Shown: piece by piece, positions 63,179 through 64,000 of the stretch
Position numbering within the stretch: position 1 is the stretch's first letter
Layout: every line of letters begins with the position of its first letter
Source of the DNA: Bartonella harrusi
Lineage (GTDB): Bacteria; Pseudomonadota; Alphaproteobacteria; Rhizobiales; Rhizobiaceae
NCBI RefSeq assembly: GCF_024297065.1
Contig: NZ_CP101114.1
Coordinates: 310,001 to 374,000 of the forward strand
Length of the DNA stretch: 64,000 nucleotides
Direction: 5' to 3'
Notes under the pieces: model-generated
Told to the model about the DNA's origin: nothing
What the model saw: only the letters and a program-made list of their open reading frames with translations
The model's database searches: none
Translations under genes and position numbers: made by a program

Positions 63179-64000
63179 ATGGCGCTTGATATAACTGATG
63201 AAAGTGAAATTTATAACTTAGATTCCCTGGTTAGCTATTTCCAGGGGGGGTGTAAAGCAGAAAATGATTGGCGTATTGGTACAGAACATGAAAAATTTCC
63301 ATTCTATAGAGATGGTTTCCGTCCTGTTCCATATAATGGTACAAGAGGAATCCGTGCACTTCTAGAAGGAATGCAAGAAGTTTTAGGATGGACACCCATT
63401 TTAGATGAGGGAAATATTATAGGACTCGTAGGGTCGGTTAATCAAGGTGCCATTTCTTTAGAACCTGGGGGGCAGTTTGAATTATCTGGTGCACCGTTGG
63501 AAACAATTGGTCATACTTATTGCGAGGTTATGGAGCATTTAACGCTTCTCAAGAAGATTTCAGAGCCATTGGGTATTGGTTTTCTCGGTATGGGTGCGAG
63601 CCCAAAATGGACATTAGCTGAAACGCCGCGGATGCCCAAGTCACGTTATCAAATTATGACCGATTATATGCCGAAAGTTGGCACAAGTGGCCTTGATATG
63701 ATGTATCGCACATCAACCGTTCAGGTTAATCTTGATTTTTCTTCTGAAAGTGATATGCGGCGAAAAATGCAAGTGTCAATAAAATTACAATCCATTGCAA
63801 CAGCATTATTTGCTAGTTCACCTTTTACAGAGGGGAGTCCGAATGGTTTTTTATCTTGGCGCTCTGAAATTTGGTGCGATACTGATAATCAGAGGTCCGG
63901 AGTTCTCCCCTTTGTATTTTCTGAGCGTTTTGGTTTTGCAGATTATGTTGAATGGGCACTTGATGTACCAATGTATTTTGTCGTGCGTGATGGCCGTTAC
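63179..64000 (+). CDS. gshA: Glutamate-cysteine ligase, 5' part
   Basis: 274 codons to the window end. [17 protein letters not shown] at the start, [68 protein letters not shown] and [23 protein letters not shown] mark the plant/alphaproteobacterial class. First step of glutathione synthesis. The end lies outside the window. Confidence 0.95.
   Translation, partial: MALDITDESEIYNLDSLVSYFQGGCKAENDWRIGTEHEKFPFYRDGFRPVPYNGTRGIRALLEGMQEVLGWTPILDEGNIIGLVGSVNQGAISLEPGGQFELSGAPLETIGHTYCEVMEHLTLLKKISEPLGIGFLGMGASPKWTLAETPRMPKSRYQIMTDYMPKVGTSGLDMMYRTSTVQVNLDFSSESDMRRKMQVSIKLQSIATALFASSPFTEGSPNGFLSWRSEIWCDTDNQRSGVLPFVFSERFGFADYVEWALDVPMYFVVRDGRY

Overview
The window looks like a Bartonella chromosome (Rhizobiales): low GC, an alphaproteobacterial tRNA-His without an encoded G-1, a class-1 alphaproteobacterial RpoH, and Bartonella-like core genes. 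The genus is an inference from content and style; no database search was run.

From 1 to about 32.2 kb lies the right part of a mosaic, partly decayed prophage that ends at a tRNA-Phe gene. Its left end and any integrase lie outside the window. The late genes run leftward. A lambda-like packaging and head set comes first (terminase small and large subunits, gpW-like joiner, portal, S49 protease, scaffold, decoration protein D, capsid E, FII-like protein). A U-like tail protein and P2-like baseplate genes V and W follow. A gpZ-like gene lies on the other side of the terminase. Inserted among these are toxin-antitoxin modules (HicAB twice, ParE with a broken antitoxin, RelB/YafQ, VapBC, BrnTA, a truncated CopG-type antitoxin) and five antirepressor genes that mix AntA or Rha N-termini with KilAC or short C-termini. 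The replication and regulation block (18-26.5 kb) holds SSB, DUF1376 proteins, a RuvC-like resolvase, a nucleotide hydrolase, and a Cro-like/CI-like pair with four similar operators. Rightward early genes (27-32 kb) encode an acidic protein, an antirepressor, hexapeptide-repeat proteins, ERF annealase, YqaJ exonuclease and an AlpA-like regulator. Several of these genes carry frameshifts or nonsense codons.

The most notable structure is upstream of the four leftward antirepressors. Each has a compact RNA module: a TTGACA promoter, a 60-70 nt C4-like antisense RNA, and a leader ending at the antirepressor start codon. Two segments of each C4-like RNA are complementary to two adjacent leader segments, and the same leader segments can instead pair with sequence at the Shine-Dalgarno. 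Sequences differ between copies while pairing is largely kept. This resembles the C4 RNA/ant immunity circuit of phages P1 and P7, multiplied fourfold in one prophage with copy-specific pairing sequences.

From 32.6 to 48.6 kb is core genome: serC, purA, a membrane protein, rpoH, rluD, an aldehyde dehydrogenase, an FtsK paralogue without membrane helices, a PAS histidine kinase that looks N-terminally truncated, mscL, pyrD and tRNA-His. From 48.6 to 51.8 kb, beside tRNA-His, is a decayed island with remnants of a type III methyltransferase, membrane proteins and an integrase. From 51.8 kb core genes resume: a glutamine synthetase-family enzyme with an FAD oxidase (putrescine-like catabolism), zwf-pgl-edd (oxidative pentose phosphate/Entner-Doudoroff entry), folD, an AsmA protein, a 47-residue membrane peptide, rsmE and the start of gshA, cut by the window end.
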